Made by a program: the position numbers and the translations under genes. A DNA stretch of 64,000 bases from Stramonita haemastoma (lineage: Eukaryota > Mollusca > Gastropoda > Neogastropoda > Muricidae): NCBI GenBank assembly GCA_030674155.1, contig CM060334.1, positions 32,145,348 to 32,209,347 of the forward strand. The letters run 5' to 3'. The notes beneath the pieces are model-generated. The model ran no database searches. It saw only the letters and a program-made list of their open reading frames with translations, and was not told the DNA's origin. Each line of letters begins with the position of its first letter. Position 1 is the first letter of the stretch. Shown here piece after piece: positions 1-10,933 of the stretch.

Positions 1-332
1 ATTTAAACATTCGGTCAGTGCCAGGTCTGGAGAGTGAAAACACCCAGCCAACAGGGTAATCTGGCACTATTCACACACGTGTGGGGTGTGGGCACACGTG
101 CAACACTAAGTTTATCACGCGGAGTAGCACAATTTCAGCAGTAAATCTGCTCTAAATAAATGAAAAACAAAATTTCAAAAAGAACATGAATACTTTTTCC
201 ATGTTTTTCGAAATAAATAAATTCCACAGATCCTAGAATACCTAGCATGCACCAAGCACAACACTGGCAGCAAAGGGGTAAGCAGCAAAGTGTACCCTGT
301 CAGGTGACTGAACTGACCAGTGCCTCTTTCAG
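1..332 (+). other. Partial GPCR intron at left edge
   Basis: This is AT-rich sequence with no coding signal, ending in a pyrimidine-rich acceptor at 321-332. It is taken as the 3' end of the intron that precedes the TM5 exon. Confidence 0.6.
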
Positions 333-468
333 GTCTTTTGTCAACTTTCTGATTCCCTTGATACTGCTCATCGTCTGCTACACCCGCATCTTCCTCAAGA
401 TCGCCAAGAAAGCTTCCGAAAACCAGAACAACCTGCTCAACAAACGGCAGAGCTTCAAACCAGGAAAG
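333..468 (+). CDS. GPCR exon with TM5 and start of intracellular loop 3
   Basis: The acceptor is CTCTTTCAG just before 333 and the donor is AAG|GTATTC at 469. The first base completes a codon from the missing upstream exon, then 45 codons follow and the exon ends in phase 0. The translation shows a hydrophobic TM5 (FLIPLILLIVCY) followed by a basic start of loop 3 (RIFLKIAKKASENQ). The ORF extending left of 333 is intron read-through and is not part of the protein. Confidence 0.85.
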
Positions 469-2476
469 GTATTCGAGTTTTCTTCGCTTCCTCCTCTTAC
501 CTCTGTCCGTCCTCCTCCGTCTGTCCCTCCTGTTTCAAGTTGGTTTGTTTGAGAGTATTTCTCCACACTTTTCGCTTCTATGTTGATGCTAAGAGCTCGT
601 ATTTTATCAGTTTTTTTAAAAAAGTATTCCCCTCTCTTTGGGAATGTTTGACAATATTAGTTTGCTCAATCTTTTCCCGTCTTTCTCCAATTTATTTTTC
701 ATTTTTTAATTTTTTTTTCCTTTTTGTGCTGACATCGCTTTTTTTCTTTCTTTTATTTTTTTTCCTCTTCTCTCATTTTTTTCATCCCTTGTATGACAGT
801 AAGCATCATTTTATCCAATTATTATCAGAAGTGTTAGGTTTTCATGATTTTTTTTAAATCTTCATTTTGGAGTGTTTAGGATTGTTGATTATTACTATTA
901 ACGTATGGGTGTTTGATGTTGTTTTTTGTGTTTTTTTAATTTTTGTTGTTGTTGTTGAGAGTACGGCGTAAAGAAGCCCGAAGCTTACCCATTTAATCTA
1001 AATAAACGGTGCGAGTTCTCTCGTTTGTCGTTGCAGGGATGTTGTGGTGGTCGCCACCCCGGTGGGTGACTCACTCAGTCGGGCTCCGCGACTGAGCTAA
1101 TAGCTGTCGTTAGTAGGGGGCTTAGAAGGTGGTGTCCTGTGTATGTTAGCTCAGAACAGGCTCCACTGAACACCACCAAAGTGATTCAGCAGAAGCGCAG
1201 GGCCCCTCTGGCTGGTGGCCCCACGGGGCGGCCTATATTGACGGGCTCCCTGTGTACTCCCGACCCTGAGGATGAGACATAACGAATCTGGGAATGGCTG
1301 TGGCGGGGAGATTGAGATGAGTGGGGTGAGAACAGCAGGACGGGAACGTTACAGAGAGGCAGCAAAAATGTGTTATAATATATATATATATATGAGAAAA
1401 TCATGTGCAGGTAAACGGACCAGTTAAACTTCATTTCATCATAAAATGTTTGTCAAAGATTTTTTTTAAACAAACAAAACACCTATAAGATAACTAATCT
1501 TTGTCGCAGCATTTGGAGAGTTATTAGGACCATGCTCGAGTTTCGGTTCCTGGTTGAGCACTCTTCAGCATGGTCCCGGCAGTGAATGTAACTCACCCTT
1601 GTGGTAAGAGCAAGACAATTTTTAGAGTTTAGACGTGTCGTTGCAGCCTTAAGAATAGGCAGGTATTCTTGTGCCTACCCTGCTGCAGTAAAGATGAATA
1701 TATGTGTTATCACCGAAACTCGAGTCAGGTCAGACCAAAAGTATGGTCCTTACTCAACATATTCCCCAATTGCTCCTTCAATAGACATTTTACGTTGTGA
1801 GTGTTTTTTTGGTTTGGGTTTTTTGTGTGTGAATCTTTGACTAAACATTCAATTTTTTGATGAGAATAAAGTTGTAACTGGTCACATGCACTTGTTTTTC
1901 TCCACCACATTTTCCTGAATTTTTTATTATATTATTTTTTTTTTATTCATCATTATATATACACACATCACCAATCTTTATCGCCAAATCTTTATCATCT
2001 GTCTTTTTCTATGATCTATAGATGTATCTATGACCTATTTCCCGACGTGTTCACAGGTTCACCTGACCAGCACTGGCTCGAGCTCTCTGTCCAAAGCCAA
2101 GATCAAGACGCTGAAGATGACCCTGGTGATCGTGGCCGCCTTCATCTTCTTCGGCCTCCCCTACTTCGTGGCGGAGATGATCATGTCTTACGGGGACTAC
2201 AAGAAGCTCAACCCGGCCGTGTACGCCTTGCTTGGAGGGGTGGCCCGGCCAATTCTGCAGCCAACCCTACATCTTCCTCCTCTTCTCCGCCAACTTGCAG
2301 GTCAGGGGGTGGTTGACTGATGCTTGTTGATGGTCAGTGTGTGAGGATTTTTTTTTTTTTTGGGGGGGGGGGGGAAGGGGAGTGGGGGGGGGGGGGGCGG
2401 TGGAAGTGTGTGTTTAGGTGCTCTGTAGATTGATTGATTGATTGATTGTCTGTCTGTCTGTCTCTCTCTCTTCTCT

Positions 2477-2533
<57 letters not shown>

Positions 2534-3759
2534 CTCTCTCTCTCTCCCCCCTCTCTCTCTCTCTCTCCCCTCTCTCTCTCTCTCCCTCTCCCTCCCCTCT
2601 CCCTTCCCTCCTCCCTACCCTCTTCCCCCTCCTCCTCTCTCTCTACCCCCACTCCTCCCTCTCCCCCCCTCTCTGTCTCACTGGCTACTCCCCCACACCC
2701 ACACCCTGGATGAAGTAAAGAACAGAGCAAATGGTGTGATTTTCTGGTTTCCTTGGAAAAGTATGTTAGTGTGTAAATGAGGCAGCCTGTGCGGGAGGTG
2801 GAGCAGTGTAGGGTTGAGGCTGGAGACCATTGCTTCTGGCTGGGTGCTGGCTGGCTGGCTGGTGGCTGGCTGGGTTGGTGATATAGGTGGCATTTTTGTG
2901 TGGAAATGAGAGTCTTGTCTATCTTCTGGTTTTTGTTCCAAAATCATGGGATAGCTGGTATCCCTGGGATAGTCTTATTCGTCATAAAGAAGTTTTAATT
3001 TGTTTTTTTTTTTTAAATGATTAAGGTATGCTTTTAGTGTGTTTTTGGCAGGTTGACGGCGTTTGATGCTTGGAGGGGATTCATATGCGCTACCTGGTGG
3101 GTTGTTCATTTTTAGTGGACTTGAAATGGAAGTTGACCTTTTGGTATGGTATGGCTATGCAATGTTGTTTGTTAATAGATTTGACATTGTGGTTTTTTGT
3201 CTTTAGTTGGTGGTTGGTTTACACTGTTAGAATTTGATTCATGCGTGGCTTGTGAGTGTTGTGCAAGTTTTGATAATTGATGGGTACATGGTTGTGGTAG
3301 TGGTTGGTTGATGATACTGTCCCTAAATCCCATAACTCTGCTGGGACTGTAATATAATCCACAAAAAGAGAAAGATTTGACAGTTCTGCAGCCTTGATAG
3401 GACCATTGCAATGAGTTGAAATATAAGCGATCGAGAGAGAGAGAGAGAGAGAGAGGGAGGGGGGGGGGGGGGGGGGGGGAGAGACAAGGCAAGGCAAGGC
3501 AAATTCTTTTATTCGAGGATAAAAGATAAGCACTCATGTGCTTTTTCACATCCAGTCCCCGCCCTTTTCAGGGATTAACATCAAGATAAAAAGATACTAA
3601 ACAATAAGACTATACGCAGTACCAAACAACATACAAGAAATAAGTACACTATATATGATAAGATAAGAAAAATGCACTCATTCAGAAGACGAAAATCAGG
3701 TCCCAATAAAATGATTTTGATTATTAAAGAAAAAACACACAAATAAACCGCTGAGAGAG

Positions 3760-3807
<48 letters not shown>

Positions 3808-4659
3808 CAGAGACAGAGAGACAGAGAGAGAGAGACAGAGAGAGAGAGACAGAGAGAGAGAGAAGAGAGAGAGAGAGAGGGTGTCCCATAACCTATGTGG
3901 TTGTAGGGAAGCGAGGCATCAGAGACCTTACTTCCTTAGGTGAAAGAAACGGTGCTCCATGAGTAAATTCCATGTGTGTGTTGAAGTATCTACTCCCTAC
4001 CTGAGCTCTGCTGTGTTGTCCTGCAGTGTCTGCGGGCCTGAACTGTGTTGTTGCTGTTGCAGTGTCTGCGGGGCCTGAAGCTGTGTTGTCTGTGCTGTGT
4101 GCAGTGTCTGCGGGGCCTGAAGCTGTTTTGTCTGTGCTGTGTGCAGTGTCTGCGGGGCCTGAAGCTGTGTTGTCTGTGCTGTGTGCAGTGTCTGCGGGCC
4201 TGAAACTGTGTTGTTGTGTGTGCAGTGTCTGCGGGGCCTGAAGCTGTGTGCTGTGTGCAGTGTCTGCGGGGCCTGAAGCTGTGTTGTGTGTGCTGTGTGC
4301 GTGTCTGCGGGGCCTGAAGCTGTGTTGTGTGTGCTGTGTGCAGTGTCTGCGGGGCCTGAAGCTGTGTTGTCTGTGCTGTGTGCAGTGTCTGCGGGCCTGA
4401 AGCTGTGCTGTGTGCAGTGTCTGCGGGGCCTGAAGCTGTGTTGTGTGTGCTGTGTGCAGTGTCTGCGGGCCTGAAGCTGTGTTGTGTGTGCTGTGTGCAG
4501 TGTCTGCGGGGCCTGAAGCTGTGCCCGGCCCAGGTGGAGACGAACCGCCGCCACTTCATCTACAGCACCGCCAGCACCAGGTCCGACTACTCCGCCAACT
4601 ACAGCCGCTCCCCCCACCTCCTCACCACCGACACCTACGAAATGTCCTCCCTCAAGTGA
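333..4659 (+). CDS. Rhodopsin-class (class A) neuropeptide-type GPCR, 3' end of gene, three exons
   Basis: This is the C-terminal part, about 179 residues, of a seven-transmembrane receptor that would sit in the plasma membrane and signal through G proteins. Exons are 333-468, 2057-2300 and 4501-4659. TM5 has the conserved Pro and the Tyr eight residues later (IPLILLIVCY). The TM6 entry reads KAKIKTLKMTLVIV, as in vasopressin/oxytocin, GnRH and corazonin-type receptors. TM7 carries NSAANPYIF, followed by a helix 8 with two Cys and a Ser/Thr-rich tail. All junctions are phase 0 after the first exon. TM1-TM4 and the start codon lie left of the window. Two single-base losses in C runs break the TM7 frame. 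The exact ligand class cannot be settled from this fragment. The class A assignment is firm and the peptide-receptor subgroup is inference. Confidence 0.85.
469..2056 (+). other. GPCR intron between TM5 and TM6-TM7 exons
   Basis: The intron is T-rich on the left (600-960) and contains one dispersed-repeat copy at 1037-1350. Short (TA)n at 1376-1394 is the only other structure noted. No exon-like ORF bounded by splice sites was seen. Confidence 0.6.
1037..1350 (+). repeat. Dispersed repeat family C, copy 1
   Basis: This GC-richer block, starting GGATGTTGTGGTGGTCGCC, matches 12477-12750 along most of its length in the same orientation. Shared landmarks are GGGGGCTTAG, GGTGTCCTGTGTATGTTA, CACTGAACACCACCA and GCCCCTCTGGCTGGTGG. 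Neither copy has an ORF with recognisable motifs. It is probably a SINE or the 3' end of a LINE; the family was not identified. Confidence 0.7.
2057..2300 (+). CDS. GPCR exon with end of loop 3, TM6 and TM7 (two frameshifts)
   Basis: The acceptor is GTGTTCACAG before 2057 and the donor is CAG|GTCAGG at 2301. It encodes the end of loop 3, TM6 with FIFFGLPYF, extracellular loop 3 and TM7 with NSAANPYIF. The frame slips by one base near 2243-2246 and again near 2265-2267. Both are CCC runs where CCCC would restore a continuous TM7. With both bases restored the exon is 246 nt (82 codons) and phase 0 at both ends. The CWxP Trp of TM6 is replaced by Gly (FGLP) and NPxxY is NPYIF. Confidence 0.8.
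2351..2680 (+). repeat. G-run and (CT)n microsatellite
   Basis: T and G homopolymers at 2351-2398 are followed by (TGAT)n, (TGTC)n and a long (CT)n tract from 2461, which grades into C-rich CT sequence. The ORFs that cover this block are simple-repeat artefacts. Confidence 0.9.
3429..3580 (-). repeat. (GA)n plus G-run, then SINE 'tail 2' fragment
   Basis: (GA)n at 3433-3456 leads into a G run. Next come repeated GGCAA units at 3486-3501, then a segment with GAGGATAAAAGATAAGCAC, CATGTGCTTTTTCACATCC and AGTCCCCG. The same segment occurs at 38865-38945 and 55676-55745. Read on the - strand it looks like a SINE 3' tail ending in a TTGCC microsatellite. Confidence 0.6.
3753..3880 (+). repeat. (GA)n microsatellite
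   Basis: This is a GA dinucleotide tract with interspersed GACA and AGAA units, about 125 bp, inside the second GPCR intron. Confidence 0.95.
4021..4520 (+). repeat. Minisatellite duplicating the 3' splice site and first codons of the last GPCR exon
   Basis: About 13 tandem units, 32-42 bp long, each contain a TGTGTGCAG-type acceptor followed by TGTCTGCGGGGCCTGAAG. Unit starts are near 4027, 4063, 4105, 4147, 4189, 4226, 4261, 4302, 4344, 4386, 4418, 4460 and 4501. The full unit is 42 bp, or 14 codons. Units at 4027, 4189, 4386 and 4460 have one G fewer (GCGGGCC) and would put TGA in frame. The unit at 4302 has lost the acceptor AG. The last unit starts the terminal exon. Confidence 0.9.
4501..4659 (+). 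CDS. GPCR terminal exon: helix 8 and C-terminal tail
   Basis: The exon starts at TGT CTG CGG after a TGTGTGCAG acceptor and continues in phase 0 from the previous CAG codon, giving SANLQ then CLRGLKLC. It has 52 codons and ends with TGA at 4657-4659. The two Cys of CLRGLKLC are plausible palmitoylation sites and the tail is rich in Ser, Thr and Tyr. It is the last of about 13 tandem copies of the same acceptor-plus-exon-start segment. It is the only copy that reads through to the long tail, because the copy before it meets a stop after four codons. Confidence 0.8.
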   Translation, partial: CLRGLKLCPAQVETNRRHFIYSTASTRSDYSANYSRSPHLLTTDTYEMSSLK

Positions 4660-4884
4660 CGCCAGCTGTTGCAGCAGCAGGGGCCCTCCCCTCTCCTCCA
4701 CCGCCACCCTCCCTCCTCCTCCACCACCACCTCCCTCCCCGCGTGCCGTGTGTCTGCCCCCCTGCTTGCGTCACGCTGCCGGACCTGCCCACTGTGCGAT
4801 GTCAGCACCCCTAACCTCGCCCTGCACTGTACCTGGGGAAAGCCTGTGTCACCTGCATGCATCACACGCTGGGTGGGTAGGTTT

Positions 4885-4990
4885 GTCTGTTACCTGTTAT
4901 GTGACGAGGTGACAGCCCTGATATGGCCTGTGCGGTCGGCGGGGCTCTAAGCAACATCATTGGATTGGATTGGATTGGATTGGATTGGTC
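4885..4990 (+). repeat. SINE-B tail with (GGATT)n
   Basis: The segment GAGGTGACAGCCCTGATATG, continuing through GTGCGGTCGGCGGGGCTC, ends in six tandem (ATTGG)/(GGATT) units. A reverse-complement copy with the same microsatellite end is at 43771-43860, and a shorter piece is at 30632-30670. It is likely a retroposon 3' end, given the target-independent pentamer tail. Confidence 0.65.
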
Positions 4991-5589
4991 TGTTACCTGG
5001 GACCTTAGAGAGAGAGGGAGAGAGAGAGCTCCTTTGCAGTGTTGGGTATCGCTGTGGAGAGTTTGTCGTGTTGTGTTCCTCAATGCTGGATGCTTGGGGG
5101 AACAATCAGCATCCAATGTGTGGCTGTGAGAGTTGTGGAGCGGTGGTGTTACTGTATGAGAAGGCATCTTGAGGTGGGTTCGTGCTTTCCGACATACCAC
5201 GGGTAGTGTGACACGATATTGAAAAGAATAGGATGTAACAAACCATGTGTGGGACAGGAAAGATGTTCAAGAGTCCATACTATGAGTATGATGTATATAT
5301 TCACACAAGTTTGATAGATCTGGGGGTTGTTTTTTTTGTTTTGTTGGTTTTTTTGGGGAGGGGCATGGCTTCAGTCTCATTAAATTCAAAACTTACAGTG
5401 TTTCTAAAGGAAGTGTTGCAAGGCCAGAAGCATGAGACATGGTCAAGCAGAATTTTGAGACCTGTCTCTGGCTATTCAGTGATTATGAGGAATCTTTGGA
5501 GTCCATGTAACAAAACTTTTCATAGGGGAATGTGCAATATTTTGACATGATTACAATATGCCTGCTCATGCACAAATCTATAAAAAAAA

Positions 5590-5595
5590 AATAAA
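5590..5595 (+). promoter_or_regulatory. Candidate poly(A) signal for GPCR
   Basis: AATAAA lies about 930 bases after the stop codon, inside an A-rich run, so chance is likely. Another candidate is at 8884-8889. RNA data would be needed to choose. Confidence 0.2.
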
Positions 5596-6299
5596 AAAAG
5601 GATATATCATAACAACCTGTGATGTACATTAGGGGAGCATCTGCTTTTAATTTTTTTATAAAAAGGATAAAATTTTAAGATGCCCAGCTTGTTGTCTATG
5701 AACGGATGTTTAAAACACTATAATGTGACACAAACATTGTAACGGTCGATCTAAAATGTGTGAGTACCCAAGTAGACCTAAAGCAGGCTGTTGTGACTTC
5801 CTCCATGAATTTGGCATGTCTTTGGCCTTTTTTTTTTCAAACCAGCAGTGGGTATTTGAGAAATAGCCTGTTTTAAAGGCATCATACATAAAGCAACCAG
5901 TTTTGAAGTTTAGTGTGTGGTCAGTGTGACATGAAAAGTTTGCCTAACAGTTCTTCAGAGAGTATGTCACTTGAATGGAAGATCAGAAAATGTTTTGACA
6001 TGTGATGAACTTTCTGTTCATGCGAATACTGTCATCCAAGATTGTTTCTTCTTTTTTTTCCAATGCAGGATAAAGAGTGTTCTGAGAATATGAGATCAGA
6101 AACCAGTCTGTCGTGAGGTAAGGCCACACTGTTTGTTTGGAAAGTGATATAAAAGAGAGGTCATTTATGTTGACAAGGCATCTTCTGACACTGGGCAGTG
6201 TCACCCCAGCAGAATGGCTTTCATATCATGCAAATGTGTTGAGAGTGCTTGTTTAAAAGTGTCCAACACATTCTTTTTTGCATGTGAAAGGCACCTAGA

Positions 6300-6402
6300 A
6301 AACAGACTGTATTAGCATGAACACAAGATATTTGTGAGATGTAGGAGTTATAACAGACTGTATAAGCATGAACACAATATATTTGTGGGATAAGGGAGTC
6401 AG
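6300..6402 (+). repeat. Two-unit tandem duplication
   Basis: Two units of about 52 bp share AACAGACTGTAT, AGCATGAACACAA and ATATTTGTG with a few substitutions. Confidence 0.7.
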
Positions 6403-7066
6403 AAGAAATGATAGTGGACTTCAGATCATGTGATGATCTCATTTCACACACTCATGCCTGCCAAAGAGTTGGTCTTGACATAGACATTTCACTGGACTAT
6501 CAATGGCTCTGGAGCCATCCTTTGCAATAGAAAAGTGGTTATAGGTGTATCATTAATTTGGTGCTGAGGAGAGACTTCATTTGGAAAATAGGGTGATGGA
6601 AAAGGGTTTTTTTTTTCTTGCCAACATGCTAAAAATGCCATGCATAAGAAAGGAAGAAAAAGAAGAAAAAAAAGTGCACTGCATTGCAAAGATTAGACGC
6701 TGTCTTTGTGAGTGAAGATAATGTTTTTTACAATTTTTTTCTTCTTTTTTTGAAAATTTCGACTCGATTCACAAAAGCAAAGAGATGCTGCAGTATGAGC
6801 TAACAAAAATTCTCACTGCCCACTTTTACTGTCCTTTTCAGATTAAAAAAACACACATCGTAGTTGATGAGGAATGGGCAAAGATGATGATGTGTCAGAG
6901 CTTCAGTAATATGTTCTTACCTGTACATCTCAGGACAATTAGTAAATCTTCAGCGGATTTTTTTTTTCCACATTATTTTTAGAACTGTTGAAGAGTTTGG
7001 TTGCACCAAACATGCTGTAAGCAGGGAAATCCTAGATCATCAAGGCTTTCACAGCTTTTAGATGTT

Positions 7067-7175
7067 AATAATAATAATAATAATATATGGGATTTATATA
7101 GCGCTAAATCTTGTAGAGTACACAAATCAAAGCGCTTTCATTCAAATTAGTCACATGCATTCAACCGTTTACATA
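7067..7175 (-). mobile_element. LINE 3' tail-only copy (L2-like)
   Basis: On the - strand this reads AAAGCGCTTTGATTTGTG, then TATAGCGCTATATAAATC-like sequence, ending in (ATT)n. It matches the tail of the LINE fragment at 49890-49950, whose upstream ORF end is recognisable. It is therefore a 5'-truncated retroposed copy that keeps only the 3' end and microsatellite. Confidence 0.65.
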
Positions 7176-7195
7176 AAAATTAACAAATTACATGT

Positions 7196-7251
<56 letters not shown>

Positions 7252-7256
7252 CACAC

Positions 7257-7334
<78 letters not shown>
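7196..7334 (+). repeat. (CA)n microsatellite
   Basis: Nearly pure CA dinucleotide tract of about 139 bp with two short interruptions around 7250-7260. Confidence 0.98.
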
Positions 7335-7337
<3 letters not shown>

Positions 7338-7939
7338 CAAGGTGACTGGGATGGAGGAGACTGATAAGAGTAGGAACAGATGTGAGGTGCTGTGCTATGA
7401 TTTAAGAAGAACATAGGTAGAAAACAAATGTGTCTTTAGTTTGAATTTGAATGTTGCTTCTGATAGGAAAGAGAGGACAATAAAGCCTCCATACAGATAG
7501 TAAATACCAGGAAATACGGATAGGAAAAGCTGTAGAATAAGTTTGCCAAAGTGGGTCGAGTTCAATTAAAAAAAAAAACTACCCGCATGAACCACAGTGT
7601 TTCTGAACCTGGATCGTGTGGAGTGAAATGTTCCATCCTGATGGACCACTGTGTATGTCTTGAAGAAGGCTGTCTCACATTTGGTATTTTTGAATCAGGA
7701 GCAGCCAGTGATTCAAACGTTGTCTCATGGGTGATATAGTTGTGTTGTTGGTGATTATTGTTGTTTTCTTGTGATCTTTGGTCTTCTTTTTCCCTCTCCC
7801 AGAGTATTCTGTTCCTATCACTCAATGACAGATGTCCCCTCAAAATGTTAATTGCTCTGTTTCTGGATGATGGTCAGCCTAGGGAATTTCAGTTTCACTC
7901 ACAGGATCGCCTAGTAGCGCATTTTGAAGTTTGTTATCA

Positions 7940-8110
7940 AATTTTTAGAGAATACATTCTCGAAGTCTGGCTCAGGTCAGATGCTTTGTCAGTTATTGAT
8001 GTAAGCAAAGTGTTGAAACCTACATTAAAATGAATATAATGTTGTAAAATGTTATGTTAAAATTGTCTTCAGCCGTGACAAGCTCCTAGCATATCAACTC
8101 CTAAAAAAAA
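7940..8110 (+). repeat. Dispersed repeat family F, copy 1
   Basis: It shares GATGCTTTGTCAGTTATTGA, AAACCTACATTAAAATG, ATGTTGTAAAATGTTAT and CAGCCGTGACAAGCTCC with 58230-58370 at moderate divergence. The ORF at 7758-8033 overlaps this repeat and has no recognisable domain, so it is not called as a gene. Confidence 0.5.
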
Positions 8111-9154
8111 ATCCTATAAGGTCAGAATATGGCTGCCAATAGGGTGAGGTATTTGAACAAGAGTTTTAAATGCGAACTTCTCATCCTGTGTGTATACTTT
8201 GTCTCACAGTGATTCCCAGGTGGGATGAGTGAGTGAACCTGCATGACCCCCAGAGTGTTATGCTGGGGAAGAAGCAACAACAATACCAACAGCCACGATG
8301 GGATATGCCTTTCTTATGTGCTCAGCATTAACATAATTATGTCCACTGTCAAATCCATTTTCCCTAAGAACCAGTCCATTTTCATGCTGTTTTATAATTG
8401 GTGTATACTGAAGAGTGTGTGTGTCTGACTGTCTGTGTGAGTGCTGTCTATGTGTGCGCATGCTTGGAAGAAGTAATATATCGGTAAAACCAAAACTAGA
8501 TTTGATTTTGTATAATGATTTTTTTTTTCTAAGGATGTGTGACAGCTTTCAGCAAGGGCCATCTTGGTGATTGTGTCTGACATAATGCCATTATTTTCAG
8601 AACAAAGAAGTCAGACAATTCACAATTAAAATGTTGAATCTGTTTACTAACAAACATCTCATGTTGGTAATAATCATTTTTACCAATGAAAAGGCTGTAA
8701 AACTTGATCATCAGAATGTGTTCATCTTGTTATGGTCGTTGATTTTCTGTCATTGCTGTGGAGGACACACCAAGCGTGTGAAACAGAATTGTACTGTTGT
8801 ATAATTTCATTGAAACCACACACACATTGTATTGCACCAATATGTTTTTTCTCTCTCATCATGTGTCACTGTTCTTGATGACAAATAAAGATGTACTGTT
8901 GGTGATTATGTGTTTGTTCTACCTTGAACCTGTTTTTTCTTCCACCTGGAACCATGTTGTTTGTAATATATACATGTTTTGTGTACACACATGCTCATTT
9001 GCTCATGGTCGCTACTTCAATTTTTAGGAACACATGAAAAAGGCTTTGCCATCAAACTGTGACTGGTGTTATATAAGTCATTTTATTGGGTCTCCTCTTT
9101 AAATGGTATACTGCGGAGGGAGACATTGTGACATTTTTCATACTGACTCTTTCC

Positions 9155-9240
9155 CCAGAGTCAGAATGTGGCAAAAACGGTCGCATACACAAAATCTCAC
9201 CATCAATAAACCTCGGAGCTCTAGGCAAGAAATTTTAAAA
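9155..9240 (+). repeat. SINE-A 3' tail fragment
   Basis: The sequence AAAACGGTCGCATACACAAA, ATCTCACCATCAATAAACC and GGAGCTCTAGGCAAGAAA matches the 3' region of the full SINE at 60537-60956. The upstream part is missing. Confidence 0.7.
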
Positions 9241-10933
9241 AACCCACAAAGAACCCCACAGACTGTACAGCAGTATACATCTGTATCATCCACACATGGG
9301 TCATAATTAGCCTTTATTTTTAAAGAATGATGGGATTTCGTGTGTGTAAAATGTTTAATGTGCATTCATTCACACAGGTCATCTTTAAATGTTATCTTTT
9401 CTGATGAGCTGACAGAAAAAAAAAGTTAAAGCCAATGTTAACTTTGGGACAACCCCTCTCAGTCAAGAAACTTAATGTTCACACATGCACAGCAAATGTT
9501 ATGAGGTCATGACTCTGATGATAAGGATAAAGTTTTAAGGTGTTCATATAAATCTGCTGCTTTGGTGTAAGAGTCTGCTTTAATTTTGATTGGTTTGTCA
9601 TACCTGCACAGCTTTGTGCTATGGAGCTGTAGAGATATGGGATGATTAGGGAGGAGGAAGGATGAGGACAAGTCTGTCTACATAATTAATTATTCACTGA
9701 GAAATCAAGCCCCACAGTCCCCTTCTAACAGATTAAGACCTTTTATTTTAGTTGACTTTTTCATTATTTATGGCAACAAGTTAGTATTCTGTGAGTTGAA
9801 TTGATTGGTTTCATTTGTTTATGTATGTTTGTAGGAAGTAATGACTTGGACTTGTAGTAAATAAAACAAAATCCTGCACTTTACATCATTGTATCGTACT
9901 CAGAAGGAAATTGCAAAAATCACAAAATATAATCATGCATAAAAATAGTTGGGGGCATGGAGAGATATGTCAGAATATTTCATCATCTGGAAGTGATCAT
10001 AATAAACCTTTGGATTGTTTGGACTGGTTTTTAACTAGCATTCCCCAAATTAAAATGCGGCTACCTTTAAGGTAGCAAAAGCAGCCAGATATGCAAAGTA
10101 TCATTTTAACCTTGGAACTGAGGAACAGAAAACCCCCCACCCCCCCCCCAAAGCTATATCAGTAATATCTGCTCTTCTTTGACATGTAGTGCTATAACAA
10201 TGATTATATTTTTTCAACATTTGTCCATATTCTCACTCCTTAGGTATGGTACAGCTTTGAATGTCTTTACCCCTTGAATATTCTTATCACCAGTTTTTAA
10301 TTTGTGTATCATCTTTTTGTTGTTGTTTTTTAAAGTCATTGCCTATTAGTAAGATTTTGGTTGTTTTTGTTATAGTATTTTGTGGTTTAAAAACAAACAA
10401 ACTTTATCATGTATAAATTAAAACAGTGTAGAAAAGCCATGCATTTGACTAAAATTTTTAGGATGGATTGCATGTCTTACTTTATTTGTTGTATTTTTTT
10501 TGTTTTTGTTTTTTGTATTGGTTTTTTCTTTTGAGTTTGATACTATGATAGTTTAATCCATATAATCTTGGTATATATTGGTTGAAATGATTGGGGTGGG
10601 AAGTATGTGAAAGTAGCATAACAAAGAGTGAAAATCAGTGGTTGAAGGTTTTCATGTTCAAACGACAATCAGTAAGTTTTGGGGGTTTTTGTTCATCTTT
10701 TCTGTTTTACAGTACAAATTCTTATTGTTGTTGCTTTTGTGTTATCTTTTCTGTTTTCAGTCATTATAGTTGTTTTTGTTGTTCATTCTTTTCTGTTTGA
10801 CAGTTATTATTGTTGGTGGTTAGGGGATGAAGAAGTATCATGACTGGACAGCTTATTCGCACCTCATTCCCTTTCCAGTATGTTTTCTGATTGTCAAAGT
10901 TTATGACTGTACTAATTTCTTTATTGTTGATTA
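9241..10933 (+). other. Intergenic, AT-rich; one SINE-A scrap
   Basis: No coding or RNA signal was seen. A short piece, ATGCGGCTACCTTTAAGGTAG at 10053-10073, resembles the SINE-A tail. T-rich runs with repeated TTTTCTGTTTT occur near 10690-10800. Confidence 0.4.

Larger units (their letters stand above)
4660..7060 (+). other. Downstream of GPCR stop: probable 3' UTR then intergenic
   Basis: The first stretch is C-rich trinucleotide-like sequence to about 4800, then a SINE-B tail at 4885-4990. An A-rich AATAAA occurs at 5590-5595, but the true polyadenylation site cannot be chosen from sequence alone. A two-copy tandem repeat lies at 6300-6402. No further coding exon was recognised. Confidence 0.45.

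Noticed and set aside
2302..2780. Ser/Leu- or Arg/Glu-rich ORFs
   Set aside because: They derive from a (CT)n tract and have no coding evidence.
3990..4707. Long ORFs on either strand across the minisatellite
   Set aside because: They are products of a 42-bp repeat unit divisible by three. Only the 4501-4659 part fits the receptor reading frame.
7758..8033. 91-codon ORF
   Set aside because: Its 3' part is a dispersed repeat shared with 58230-58370, and nothing else supports coding.
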